A DNA stretch of 64,000 bases from RFSX01 sp965230215 (GTDB lineage: Bacteria; Bacteroidota; Bacteroidia; Chitinophagales; Saprospiraceae). This document shows positions 37,901-44,951 of the stretch, piece by piece. The translations under genes were made by a program, and so were the position numbers. Each line of letters opens with the position of its first letter. Position 1 is the stretch's first letter. The stretch covers positions 1,054,001-1,118,000 of the forward strand of contig CBDDKN010000001.1 in assembly GCA_965230215.1 (NCBI GenBank). Reading direction: 5' to 3'. Below the pieces are notes generated by a model that saw only the letters and a list, made by a program, of their open reading frames with translations, did no database searches and was not told the origin of the DNA.

Positions 37901-38242
37901 GCGGATGGTAAAGGTGGTTTTAAAAGCCAAAATCTCCCGATTGAAGCTCAATATGGACCCAGCTTGAGTTTACTTGTGGAAGATTTGAACAAGGATGGAA
38001 ATCTTGATGTTATAGGCGCAGGCAATATCTACAACTCAGAAGTGGAGACAGTAAGATATGACGCAAACAAAGGATATGTGCTTCTGGGAGATGGGCAAGG
38101 AGGTTTTGAATATGATGCAAATTCAGGTTTGCTGACTGACGGAAATGTCAAACAGATCAGTTTTATCAACATAGCAGACCAAAAACACCTGCTTGTAGTC
38201 AAAAATGACGATGAAGCTGAATCGTTCCGCATTCAGATATGA
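34949..38242 (+). CDS. FG-GAP/VCBS-repeat lipoprotein with ASPIC/UnbV domain
   Basis: A 1097-residue surface lipoprotein. The N-terminus has a hydrophobic segment ending in the lipobox LTAC (Cys at about residue 27). Many Asp-rich calcium loops follow, such as DFNNDGWKD, DINNDGWKD, DYDKDGDLD, DFNGDGWDD and DLDNDGDLD, spaced as blades of an FG-GAP/VCBS beta-propeller. At about residues 510-590 is the ASPIC/UnbV domain (GIGTKLVLTTDEGKQTL, SLEVFWPDGKYQKI), after which a second propeller set begins. Such CRTAC1-like proteins are abundant in marine Bacteroidota and often accompany SusCD systems, but no SusCD is here. Role, perhaps binding or display at the outer membrane, is not established. Confidence 0.88.
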   Translation: MDFLYQKHDLRQVCSLFLFCLLCLTACEQDQSKSKEAAEHLFTNIPVTESGVNFRNSVEENNMFNFINYIYIYNGGGVAIEDFNNDGWKDIYFTSNQSSNKLFLNKGDFEFDDVTSNYGVADAQGWTTGVSVVDINNDGWKDIYVCKSGSNDPNLRRNKLFINQKGKSFVDMAAQYGIDDASYSNQAYWFDYDKDGDLDLYVVNHRSDWNNTIVYNPQTESVIEPYMSDRLFQNQGQRFIDVSQQAGIQNKTWGQSAAIHDFNGDGWDDIFVCNDFIQGDQLWINNQQGGFSNQVDDHFDHISFFSMGSDVADINNDDKADLVVLDMVSEDHVSSKRLMAAMSTSQFHLLVGLGNHYQYMTNILQLNRGEGQYSQVAYTSGIANTDWSWAPLIADFDNDGYKDLYISNGIKRDMTDNDFKIALEKRAQEGYMNIEDVFQMIPSRKVGNYFFKNKGNTTFENRSSDFNVDYKTNSNGAAYGDLDNDGDLDLVVNNLEDYASIYRNNASGNYLKVKLKGPANNASGIGTKLVLTTDEGKQTLHHYLVRGYQSSVADEEIFGLKNLNTIQSLEVFWPDGKYQKIENLKVNKTVELNHADAQGTSPSDSSSKGNRSFVKDNKLKGLFKHQENEFDDFAREILLPQKYSTIGPRSSVGDVNGDGLEDIFFSGAKGQAASLLVQKENGSFTEVSKNAWEKDARYEDIGSVFIDGDLDGDLDLYVTSGGNESPAGDELYTDRYYVNDGSGNYRRSDNIPTIRESGGKVLAADFDADGDEDLLVCGRSVPGKYPMPPSSYLLQNNGGTFKDVSSEMAPGLKEIGMVTDAMFTDYDNDGDLDLMITGEWMGLVILENNEMTFSQKDISNITGSGWWYSIAEGDFNNDGNKDYVLGNLGLNNKFGVKQDKIFHVFCNDFDESGNLDIVLSKEKSGKFLPVRGRECSSQQMPFIKEKFETYKAFAEADLTGIYGEEKIESALHYSVNNFASVVLIADGKGGFKSQNLPIEAQYGPSLSLLVEDLNKDGNLDVIGAGNIYNSEVETVRYDANKGYVLLGDGQGGFEYDANSGLLTDGNVKQISFINIADQKHLLVVKNDDEAESFRIQI

Positions 38243-38274
38243 TATATTTTTTTTCAAAATATTTATCATATAGG

Positions 38275-38305
38275 TTTGCATGAAACAAAATTGAATTTAT
38301 CTTTG
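38275..38305 (+). promoter_or_regulatory. Bacteroidota-type promoter of tRNA-Lys
   Basis: TTTG (38275-38278), a 19-base spacer, and TATCTTTG (38298-38305) form a full match to TTTG-N19-TAnnTTTG. The predicted start is about 30 bases before the tRNA. This is the best-formed promoter I found in the window. Confidence 0.75.
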
Positions 38306-38341
38306 CAATCCTTTTTGAAGCATTGACAAAATAAATGCTAA

Positions 38342-38414
38342 GACCGCTTAGCTCAGCTGGTAGAGCAACGCCCTTTTAAGGCGTGGGCCCTGGGTTCGAG
38401 CCCCAGAGCGGTCA
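38342..38414 (+). tRNA. tRNA-Lys (UUU anticodon)
   Basis: A 73-base cloverleaf: acceptor stem GACCGCT/AGCGGTC, D-arm with GCTCAGCTGGTAGAGC, anticodon stem ACGCC/GGCGT around loop CTTTTAA (anticodon TTT), and T-arm with GGTTCGAGCC. The discriminator is A; CCA is not encoded. It has its own promoter upstream and a perfect terminator downstream, so it is transcribed alone. Confidence 0.97.
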
Positions 38415-38423
38415 CAAGGAACT

Positions 38424-38453
38424 AGCCCCAACAAATTTGTTGGGGCTTTTTTT
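38424..38453 (+). terminator. Rho-independent terminator after tRNA-Lys
   Basis: A perfect 24-base palindrome running from AGCCCCAACAAA to TTTGTTGGGGCT followed by a T run. It starts 10 bases after the tRNA. The remaining bases to the next gene (38454-38635) show nothing I can name. Confidence 0.92.
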
Positions 38454-38635
38454 ATGTCTTTTCATATTTAACTCTCTGCATTTCAAGCCTTTCTGTCGCA
38501 TCACCGTAACAATTATTGACATGGTTGCTCCAGCTCATGGTAATGTTATAAAAGCCAAAGAGCGGAATTCGATTCTGTGAATTGTGTTTTTCTTAGTTAT
38601 ATTTCAAGTTCAGAAAACAAACAAAAGAAAAGTCA

Positions 38636-40195
38636 ATGGCCAATAATCTGCAGATTGTAAGAATCGCATTGATCGTAGCCCTGGGAGGTTTCCTGATGGG
38701 ATTTGATGCTTCAGTGATATCGGGAGTCAATAAATTTATCGAGCTTGAATTTGCTCTTAACGAAATACAATTGGGATGGGCGGTAAGCTCGTTGACCTTC
38801 AGCGCAACTTTTGCCATGCTGGTTTCCGGACCGCTCAGTGACAAATATGGCAGAAAGCAAATACTGACAGTGGCTGCGATACTCTACGCCATATCAGCTA
38901 TCGGCTCTGCATTGGCGCCCAGTTTTATTATACTGGTCATAGCACGTATGATTGGAGGTTTAGGGGTTGGCGCATCCCTGATTATTGCACCTATGTACAT
39001 CGCTGAAATATCTCCGGCTGAGATGAGAGGAAGAATGGTATCCTTCAATCAGTTGAATATTGTTATCGGTATTTCAGTCGCTTTTTTTTCTAACTATATG
39101 ATATTACAATTGGGCGGTTCAGAGTCCAACTTTGCCATCAACATGAAATTTGATGAATACAATTGGCGATGGATGCTTGGACTTGAAACCCTCCCTGCAG
39201 TATTTTACTTTTTTGCATTATTTGCAGTCCCGAGAAGTCCCCGTTGGCTAATCATGAAGTCCCTTAACGAAGAAGCCTTATCTGTGATGACGCATACAAT
39301 TGGAGAAGAGGCCGCCAGGAAAGAGATGACGGAAATTGAGGAAAGCCTTAAGTCAGAGAAAAACAAAAAAGAAGGCAGTATCAAAGATCTATTTAAGCCA
39401 GCCATGGCGCTTGTACTAAGTATCGGCGTTGTCATGGCCATACTTCAACAGATCACTGGAATCAATGCTGTATTCTTCTATGCCAATATGATATTTGAAC
39501 AATCAGGTATAGGAACCAATGCTTCTTTTGTCCAAGCCGTACTGGTGGGTTTGATTAATCTTGGCTTCACAGTTCTGGCTATCATGTTTATCGATCGCCT
39601 GGGCAGAAAACCTCTGCTCATTGCCGGCGTTGCAGGTATAGCTATAAGTATGTGTGTATTGGCCTATGCTTTCCACAGTGCCGACTATACGCTAACCGAG
39701 GCATCCATAGAACAGCTTGGTGCCGATATTGACAAGAATGCGCTTCAAGCTATTTCCGGAACCACATATGATAATGATGTTGCTTTCAAACGGGCCCTTT
39801 CCGAAAGTCTCGGAGCTGAAGTAGCCAAGGCCAATGAATCCGAACTTATATCGCACGCTGCCAACATGAATGCAATATTGATATTGATATGCATACTGGC
39901 CTTTGTCGCTTCATTTGCCATTTCCGTTGGGCCAGTCATGTGGGTGCTGTTTTCAGAACTCTTCCCTAATTGGATCAGAGGAATTGCCATCTCATTTGTG
40001 GGACTGGTCAATTCTGCTGTAAGCTTTCTGGTCACATTTATTTTCCCTTGGGAATTGGCCAATCTGGGAAGTGCCATGACCTTCCTTATCTATGGCATTT
40101 TCGCAATTTTGGGTTTGATATTTATTATCAAAGTAATCCCTGAAACAAAAGGTAAGTCCCTGGAGGAATTAGAGACCATGTTGGTAAAGGAATAG
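38636..40195 (+). CDS. Sugar porter family MFS transporter
   Basis: A 519-residue, 12-helix major facilitator of the sugar porter family (XylE/GlcP/GLUT-like). Motifs: GFDASVISG in helix 1, GPLSDKYGRKQ in the 2-3 loop, AEISPAEMRGRM in loop 4-5, QQITGINAVFFYAN in helix 7, DRLGRKPLL in loop 8-9 and PETKGKSLEELE at the C-terminus. An insertion of about 60 residues (roughly 345-410) between helices 9 and 10 is common in Bacteroidota members. Likely a proton-sugar symporter in the inner membrane. The sugar (glucose, xylose or other) cannot be read with certainty. ATG at 38636. Confidence 0.92.
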   Translation: MANNLQIVRIALIVALGGFLMGFDASVISGVNKFIELEFALNEIQLGWAVSSLTFSATFAMLVSGPLSDKYGRKQILTVAAILYAISAIGSALAPSFIILVIARMIGGLGVGASLIIAPMYIAEISPAEMRGRMVSFNQLNIVIGISVAFFSNYMILQLGGSESNFAINMKFDEYNWRWMLGLETLPAVFYFFALFAVPRSPRWLIMKSLNEEALSVMTHTIGEEAARKEMTEIEESLKSEKNKKEGSIKDLFKPAMALVLSIGVVMAILQQITGINAVFFYANMIFEQSGIGTNASFVQAVLVGLINLGFTVLAIMFIDRLGRKPLLIAGVAGIAISMCVLAYAFHSADYTLTEASIEQLGADIDKNALQAISGTTYDNDVAFKRALSESLGAEVAKANESELISHAANMNAILILICILAFVASFAISVGPVMWVLFSELFPNWIRGIAISFVGLVNSAVSFLVTFIFPWELANLGSAMTFLIYGIFAILGLIFIIKVIPETKGKSLEELETMLVKE

Positions 40196-40211
40196 TCCCT
40201 TAAGAGTTCAT

Positions 40212-41270
40212 CTAGCAACAGGAACCCGAGCTGCCTTCAAGATTTCCATCTATCGAGAATGGCATATTGGCACCGCATCCTTCGAAGATACCGAAATGGG
40301 TATCCCATGAACCTATAAAATCAAAGTATTTGCGATAGCGTGTGTCATGTAACATCCGGTACGTATTGCCACATACAGGAAATACTTTTCCTTTAGGAAT
40401 GATATGGTGGTCATCCAACTTGAATGTGTTTTCCTCCCCTATCACGCCTCCTTTATATACTACGGCTTGACCATAATCTTCACAATCTTCTTCCAGACCA
40501 TTTATCTTCATCAGCCTGTAGGTTACGGAGAAGAATTTGATGTCACCAACCAGTTCCTCGATCTCTTCATTTTCAATCGTGATTGGATGACTCTCAACAA
40601 CTCTCGGATCTGTAAAGCCTGCTTTCTTGGCCATTTTCAAGAAGTCATTCCAATACAGTGCACCACTAAGACATTCGCCCCATAGCACTTTGTTCTGTTG
40701 AAGGTTTTGAGGTATTCTTCTATCGCTGTAGACATCAGAAAAATATAACTCTCCGCCCAACTTCAAAACCTCGAATACATCTGAAAGCACCTTTTGCTTA
40801 TCCATAACCAGGTTAATGACACAGTTGGAAATAACCAAATCAAATCTTTCGGTACCCAACTGCAACTGATCAAGCTTGTCAATATTGCCTTTCCTGAATT
40901 CCACATTGGGTCTGACATATCCATATTTCTCGGTATGATAATCAATATTTCTTCTGGCCACATCCAACTGAGCGTCAGTCATATCAATACCCATTACCGA
41001 ACCTTTTGCTCCACATAATTTGGAAGCGATAAAACAATCGCGTCCACTACCAGATCCCAGATCGAGAATATGCAAATCTTCTACAGCACTTGGAATCGTT
41101 AATCCGCAACCGTAATATTTGTCCTGTACCTCATCAGATATCATGCTTAATACTTCTCTGATATGAGCTGCAGGTCTGTCGATCGTACAACAAGCATTGG
41201 TTTTTAAATCCGATGATTTTTCCAATACATCACCATAATAGCTTTGCACATCTTCGTGAATCTGTTCCAT
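40212..41270 (-). CDS. arsM: Arsenite methyltransferase-like protein
   Basis: A 352-residue SAM-dependent methyltransferase of the ArsM group. After the N-terminal YYGDVLEKSSDLKTNACCT comes motif I LDLGSGSGRDCFIASKL, then GIDMTDAQLDVAR. Cysteines expected for trivalent arsenic binding are present: the CC pair near residue 27, Cys in GSGSGRDCF, Cys in VISNCVINLV and in LWGECLSG. The C-terminal domain ends in a GSSGSCC tail. ArsM methylates arsenite to methylated forms. No arsR, arsB or arsC is adjacent, so it is a solitary gene. A TATCTTTG -7-like box lies just upstream on the minus strand (41286-41293). Confidence 0.85.
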   Translation of the reverse strand: MEQIHEDVQSYYGDVLEKSSDLKTNACCTIDRPAAHIREVLSMISDEVQDKYYGCGLTIPSAVEDLHILDLGSGSGRDCFIASKLCGAKGSVMGIDMTDAQLDVARRNIDYHTEKYGYVRPNVEFRKGNIDKLDQLQLGTERFDLVISNCVINLVMDKQKVLSDVFEVLKLGGELYFSDVYSDRRIPQNLQQNKVLWGECLSGALYWNDFLKMAKKAGFTDPRVVESHPITIENEEIEELVGDIKFFSVTYRLMKINGLEEDCEDYGQAVVYKGGVIGEENTFKLDDHHIIPKGKVFPVCGNTYRMLHDTRYRKYFDFIGSWDTHFGIFEGCGANMPFSIDGNLEGSSGSCC

Positions 41271-41285
41271 CAGTTATTTTTCTTG

Positions 41286-41293
41286 CAAAGATA
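41286..41293 (-). promoter_or_regulatory. -7 promoter element of arsM-like gene
   Basis: TATCTTTG on the minus strand matches TAnnTTTG and lies 16 bases before the ATG. I see no TTG at the usual 17-23 base spacing, so this is only a half match. Confidence 0.35.
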
Positions 41294-41334
41294 GGGATCT
41301 ATACAACGGAAAACATCCGCTTGAAAACAAACAT

Positions 41335-41778
41335 CTATTTCTTTGAATATTTCTTTTCAAAAAGTTTAAGGCATTCATTCTGTAGCAAGCCTGGATATAT
41401 TTCAGGCTTATGAAATGATCGCTCTGCCAGTTCAGCGCAATTGATCTTAATCTGTGGCATAAACTCTGATGCCTGTTCAATGCTGACACCAAAATAAATT
41501 GTAGAGACGCGGCACCAGAATGCAGCGGAAGCACACATCGGACATGGTTCACATGTACTGACGAGAATATGATTATCCAGCCTGCCCCATCTCTTACCAG
41601 CCTTTAGTAAGAGATTCAGTTCAGCATGTGCCACAGGACCGTCATCAGAGGATGAATTGACATCCTGCGCAATCATCTTTCCATCCTGATTAAGCAGGAC
41701 TGCAGCAAAAGCTGTATTGTGAGCTTCAGCCAGTTGAACAGCATAACGCATGGCCATGATTATATTATCAGTATGCAT
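41335..41778 (-). CDS. Nucleoside deaminase (guanine/cytidine deaminase-like)
   Basis: A 147-residue zinc-dependent deaminase of the CDA superfamily. Zinc ligands and proton shuttle are His51 and Glu53 in VAHAELN and Cys79/Cys82 in CEPCPMC. The segment EPCPMCASAAFWCRVSTIYFG and the C-terminal helix layout resemble guanine deaminase GuaD or small nucleoside deaminases more than tRNA adenosine deaminase TadA. I use the ATG at 41778 (MHTDNI); TTG at 41787 would add three residues. It is 64 bases upstream of the arsM-like gene on the same strand. The exact substrate is not settled. Confidence 0.82.
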   Translation of the reverse strand: MHTDNIIMAMRYAVQLAEAHNTAFAAVLLNQDGKMIAQDVNSSSDDGPVAHAELNLLLKAGKRWGRLDNHILVSTCEPCPMCASAAFWCRVSTIYFGVSIEQASEFMPQIKINCAELAERSFHKPEIYPGLLQNECLKLFEKKYSKK

Positions 41779-41916
41779 AAAAATCAAATTGGGTTAACAT
41801 ATAGATCACAAAAAATACGAAGCACCTAATATAATTTTCAAAATTTCATCTTTTTCATTGAAAATATTTGGCAAAGAAAACATATTACTTATTTTTATAA
41901 TATAATCGATGAATAT

Positions 41917-43236
41917 ATGCCAAAACTTTTCGTCCTTGATACTTCGGTATTACTATTCGACCATAATTCCATCAATAATTTTGAAGATAATGACATCGTA
42001 ATTCCTATTACGGTTCTTGAGGAGTTAGACAATTTCAAAATAGGGAACAACACGACAAACTTTGAAGCCCGCAATGTTATCAGAATGCTTGATAAGCTTT
42101 CGGACAATAAAGGATTGAATTCGTGGGTTTCTCTCGGAAAAAACAAAGGCCGTCTTAAAATAGTCATGGATAATAGTCAGCTGAAGCTCAATGCTGAAGA
42201 GGTGTATGGCGAAGGCAAGAACGATCACAAAATCATAAACGTAGCTCTATCACTTAAGAAGTCTGCTAAGAAACGCAAGGTCATCTTGGTAACCAAGGAT
42301 ATCAATTTGCGCTTGAAAGCCAAGGCCATTGGTCTTCACTCTGAAGATTATAAGACAGGTAAGGTTAACGATGCTTCGGATTTGAGTGAAACCTTCAGTT
42401 CATCTGTTTATGATCTGGATGCCGAGCTTATCAAAAAGCTTTACTCTGACAAGAAGATCAAAGAAGACGGCATTCTTAAGGAAACAAAAGTGGCCAATGG
42501 ATATTATATCCTGAATAATTGCAGTCAATCTGCTTTGGCGCGCTATGATGAACATTCCAAGCAATTGGAGCTGGTTGAAAAACGCTACGCCTATGGCATA
42601 AACCCTAAAAATGCAGAGCAGACGTTTGCGCTAAATGCCCTGTTGAATAAGGATATCAAACTGATTGCACTTCAAGGTGTGGCCGGTACAGGAAAGACCT
42701 TGCTCGCACTTGCTGCAGCACTGGAGCAGAAAAACCTATACGACCAGATAATACTTTCGCGTCCGATCGTGCCATTGAATAATAGAGAAATAGGATTCCT
42801 GCCCGGAAATGCTGAGGACAAGATATCGCCATACATGCAAGCACTTTGGGACAACCTTAAAGTTATTAAATCTCAATACAAAGAGAACGCACGCAAAACA
42901 AAATGGATAGATGAGCTACAGAAAAGTGGCGACCTCACCATTACAGCACTTAATTTCATAAGAGGTCGAAGCCTTACTAACGTTATGTTTATAGTTGATG
43001 AGGCACAGAATCTTACACCTCATGAAATCAAGACAATAATTACGAGAGCGGGTGAAGGCACCAAGATTGTATTCACTGGAGATATCCACCAGATAGACAC
43101 ACCTTATCTTGATGAGAACAGCAATGGGCTATCCTATATCATTGACAAATTAAAAGGCAGCAATCTATTTGCGCATATTAAACTTGAAAAGGGAGAACGA
43201 TCTGAATTAGCTGATCTGGCTAACAAGTTACTTTGA
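41917..43236 (+). CDS. PhoH2: PIN-domain and PhoH-type ATPase fusion
   Basis: A 439-residue two-domain protein. The N-terminal PIN-like nuclease domain starts KLFVLDTSVLLFD (Asp8 is a metal ligand) with ITVLEELDNFK and VTKDINLRLKA. The C-terminal PhoH domain is an SF1-like ATPase: Walker A GVAGTGKT (254-261), IVPLNNREIGFLPG, Walker B MFIVDEAQNLT and FTGDIHQIDTPYLD. PhoH2 proteins unwind and cleave RNA in studied bacteria. It is a single gene, convergent with rnz (3 bases between stops). Its length is normal. Cellular role in Bacteroidota not established. Confidence 0.92.
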   Translation: MPKLFVLDTSVLLFDHNSINNFEDNDIVIPITVLEELDNFKIGNNTTNFEARNVIRMLDKLSDNKGLNSWVSLGKNKGRLKIVMDNSQLKLNAEEVYGEGKNDHKIINVALSLKKSAKKRKVILVTKDINLRLKAKAIGLHSEDYKTGKVNDASDLSETFSSSVYDLDAELIKKLYSDKKIKEDGILKETKVANGYYILNNCSQSALARYDEHSKQLELVEKRYAYGINPKNAEQTFALNALLNKDIKLIALQGVAGTGKTLLALAAALEQKNLYDQIILSRPIVPLNNREIGFLPGNAEDKISPYMQALWDNLKVIKSQYKENARKTKWIDELQKSGDLTITALNFIRGRSLTNVMFIVDEAQNLTPHEIKTIITRAGEGTKIVFTGDIHQIDTPYLDENSNGLSYIIDKLKGSNLFAHIKLEKGERSELADLANKLL

Positions 43237-43239
43237 TGA

Positions 43240-44166
43240 TCAGTTGTAGTCATGCAGGTTGATCATGGTTCCATCGTAACCAAGGATCACATTTTCAAAT
43301 ATGGGCTTAATCTCTTCTATAAAAGGCTCCAAGTCTCTGTACCTGGAAGAATAATGCCCGGTGATCAGTACGTTTACACCTGCAGCATCTGCCAATTGTG
43401 CTGCTGATACAGAGGTGGCATGGCCGCGCTCTTTGGCCTGCTCCGACATGTCATCAAGATATGTCGTCTCAAAGTATAGAACATTGACTCCTCTAATATC
43501 ATCCAGTATTCTGCTGTCAGCCTCGGAGTCTGCACAGAAAGCATATGAAACCACTTCATCCTGAGTCAATGTAACAAGTCGATTCAGAATAATTTGATCA
43601 CCACGCTGAATGTCCTCTCCCCTCTTGGCTGCTTTGATTTCCTCAATACTGAGATTGAATTCCTCTATGGCCGTTTTCATTACATTGCGTTCCGGAAGCT
43701 TTTCCTGAAACAGATAACCAAAGCAAGGTATCCTGTGATAGACAGGAAAGCATTTTACCTCGGCATCTGGCAGATCCAGGATGGTCTTATGCGCTCCCTC
43801 TTTTAATTCTGTAATCTCGATTTCAAAACTGAAATAAGCCCTACTCATCTCAAATACAGTATCCAGCATCTTTTTAAGTCCGACGGGACCAAAAATCTGC
43901 AATGCTTTGGTCCTGTTGTTTAAAGACATGGAAGTCAATAAGCCAGGTAGACCATAGACATGATCACCATGCAGATGACTGATGAAGATGTGATCAATAC
44001 TGTTACGTTTGATCTTATACTGACCAATGCGTATTTGGGTACCCTCACCGCAGTCGATGAGAAACAAATGTTTATTTAATTTAAGAACCTGACTGGTAGG
44101 AAATCTTCCGTATGCAGGTACAGCCGAGTTGCTGCCAAGTATCGTCAGTTGGAAGACGCGCTCCAA
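43240..44166 (-). CDS. rnz: Ribonuclease Z
   Basis: A 308-residue metallo-beta-lactamase-fold tRNA 3'-processing endonuclease. The zinc site is SHLHGDH (63-69), with LILGSNS-like N-terminus (LTILGSNSAVP), FETTYLD, ERGHATSVSAAQLA (the HxT motif of RNase Z) and ITGHYSSRY. Cleaves pre-tRNA after the discriminator, which fits the lack of encoded CCA in the tRNA-Lys here. The start is TTG at 44166, producing MERVFQLTILGSN; there is no closer ATG. It begins 6 bases after the stop of the STAS gene, so the two are one operon. Confidence 0.95.
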   Translation of the reverse strand: MERVFQLTILGSNSAVPAYGRFPTSQVLKLNKHLFLIDCGEGTQIRIGQYKIKRNSIDHIFISHLHGDHVYGLPGLLTSMSLNNRTKALQIFGPVGLKKMLDTVFEMSRAYFSFEIEITELKEGAHKTILDLPDAEVKCFPVYHRIPCFGYLFQEKLPERNVMKTAIEEFNLSIEEIKAAKRGEDIQRGDQIILNRLVTLTQDEVVSYAFCADSEADSRILDDIRGVNVLYFETTYLDDMSEQAKERGHATSVSAAQLADAAGVNVLITGHYSSRYRDLEPFIEEIKPIFENVILGYDGTMINLHDYN

Positions 44167-44172
44167 AGTGAT

Positions 44173-44553
44173 CTACTGTTCTTCGTCTGAGCTTAGTTCC
44201 TTCTCGATCTCTTCCATGAAGATATAATCGATGGATTCCTCAACTGTGGGTATGATTTTGAATATACTTTCGAGACGAGAAATCTCTATAAGCTTCTTAA
44301 CACTAGGGTGCGTGATTCCTGTCAAAATAAAAGAACCCTGCTCCTGCCATAATCTGTTGGCCGTAAGAATAGCACTCAAACCCGAAGAGTCAACATATTT
44401 GACATTCGTCAGATCCAATATCAAATTAGGCACACCCTCGTTACAAAGAAATACAAACTCAGACTTCAAATCTGGTGCAATCAGAGAATTCAAATTCTCT
44501 TCGTGTAATTGAAGCAATGAGTACTTATCCTGTTTATCTATTACAAATTTCAT
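44173..44553 (-). CDS. STAS-domain anti-sigma factor antagonist
   Basis: A 126-residue single-domain STAS protein of the SpoIIAA/RsbV type. The phosphorylatable serine lies in KYVDSSGLSAIL (about residues 52-63); the flanking GVPNLILDLTNV strand and QGSFILTGI segment fit the fold. The C-terminus is extended by an acidic tail ending SSDEEQ. Such proteins switch partners in anti-sigma or phosphorelay regulation. No kinase or phosphatase partner is adjacent. STAS upstream of rnz is an arrangement I associate with Bacteroidota. ATG at 44553. Confidence 0.85.
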   Translation of the reverse strand: MKFVIDKQDKYSLLQLHEENLNSLIAPDLKSEFVFLCNEGVPNLILDLTNVKYVDSSGLSAILTANRLWQEQGSFILTGITHPSVKKLIEISRLESIFKIIPTVEESIDYIFMEEIEKELSSDEEQ

Positions 44554-44668
44554 TTCTACCTTGTTGAGCCTGCAAAGTTAATCTATCAAAATCAAATATC
44601 ACACATTAGAACTATTATTTATCTATATGGTTGTAATACTTACAATTCTAAGGCTACAAAGTTCCATT

Positions 44669-44879
44669 ATACGGTTTAACCAGATAAGGCAGTTGAGTTT
44701 GGTTTGATAATGGCCTAACTTGCGGGCTTCACAATGCGGTGTCCGGAATTTGATAAAAAGTCCATATGACATGACAAATATGTCATAATGAACAGTTAAA
44801 AAACCAATAATAAATTTTTAAACCGTATCTTTTATAAACCAGTGCCATTATGTCAGTGTTTTTTGTAGTGGAACGGTTT
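44669..44879. repeat. ACGGTTT repeats in the clpC upstream region
   Basis: ATACGGTTTA at 44669-44678 recurs as its exact reverse complement TAAACCGTAT at 44819-44828, and a third related copy GAACGGTTTTTAAA is at 44871-44884. Between them is an 8-base perfect inverted repeat TATGACAT/ATGTCATA at 44765-44787. The sites fall within the 398-base gap 44554-44951 that separates the STAS gene from clpC, so they may be operators. Confidence 0.4.
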
Positions 44880-44892
44880 TTAAAGAAAAGCA

Positions 44893-44923
44893 TTTGTAAA
44901 GGATTAGATATATAATAAATTTT
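44893..44923 (+). promoter_or_regulatory. Putative clpC promoter
   Basis: TTTG (44893-44896 region), a 19-base spacer and TAAATTTT (44916-44923), which matches the Bacteroidota -7 consensus TAnnTTTG at all but the final base. It lies about 30 bases before the clpC ATG. Confidence 0.4.
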
Positions 44924-44951
44924 TATAATATTAGATATTCAATTGAATTAG

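Noticed and set aside
38383..38580. 65-codon open frame overlapping the tRNA-Lys
   Set aside because: It starts inside the tRNA, runs through the terminator and has no coding character.
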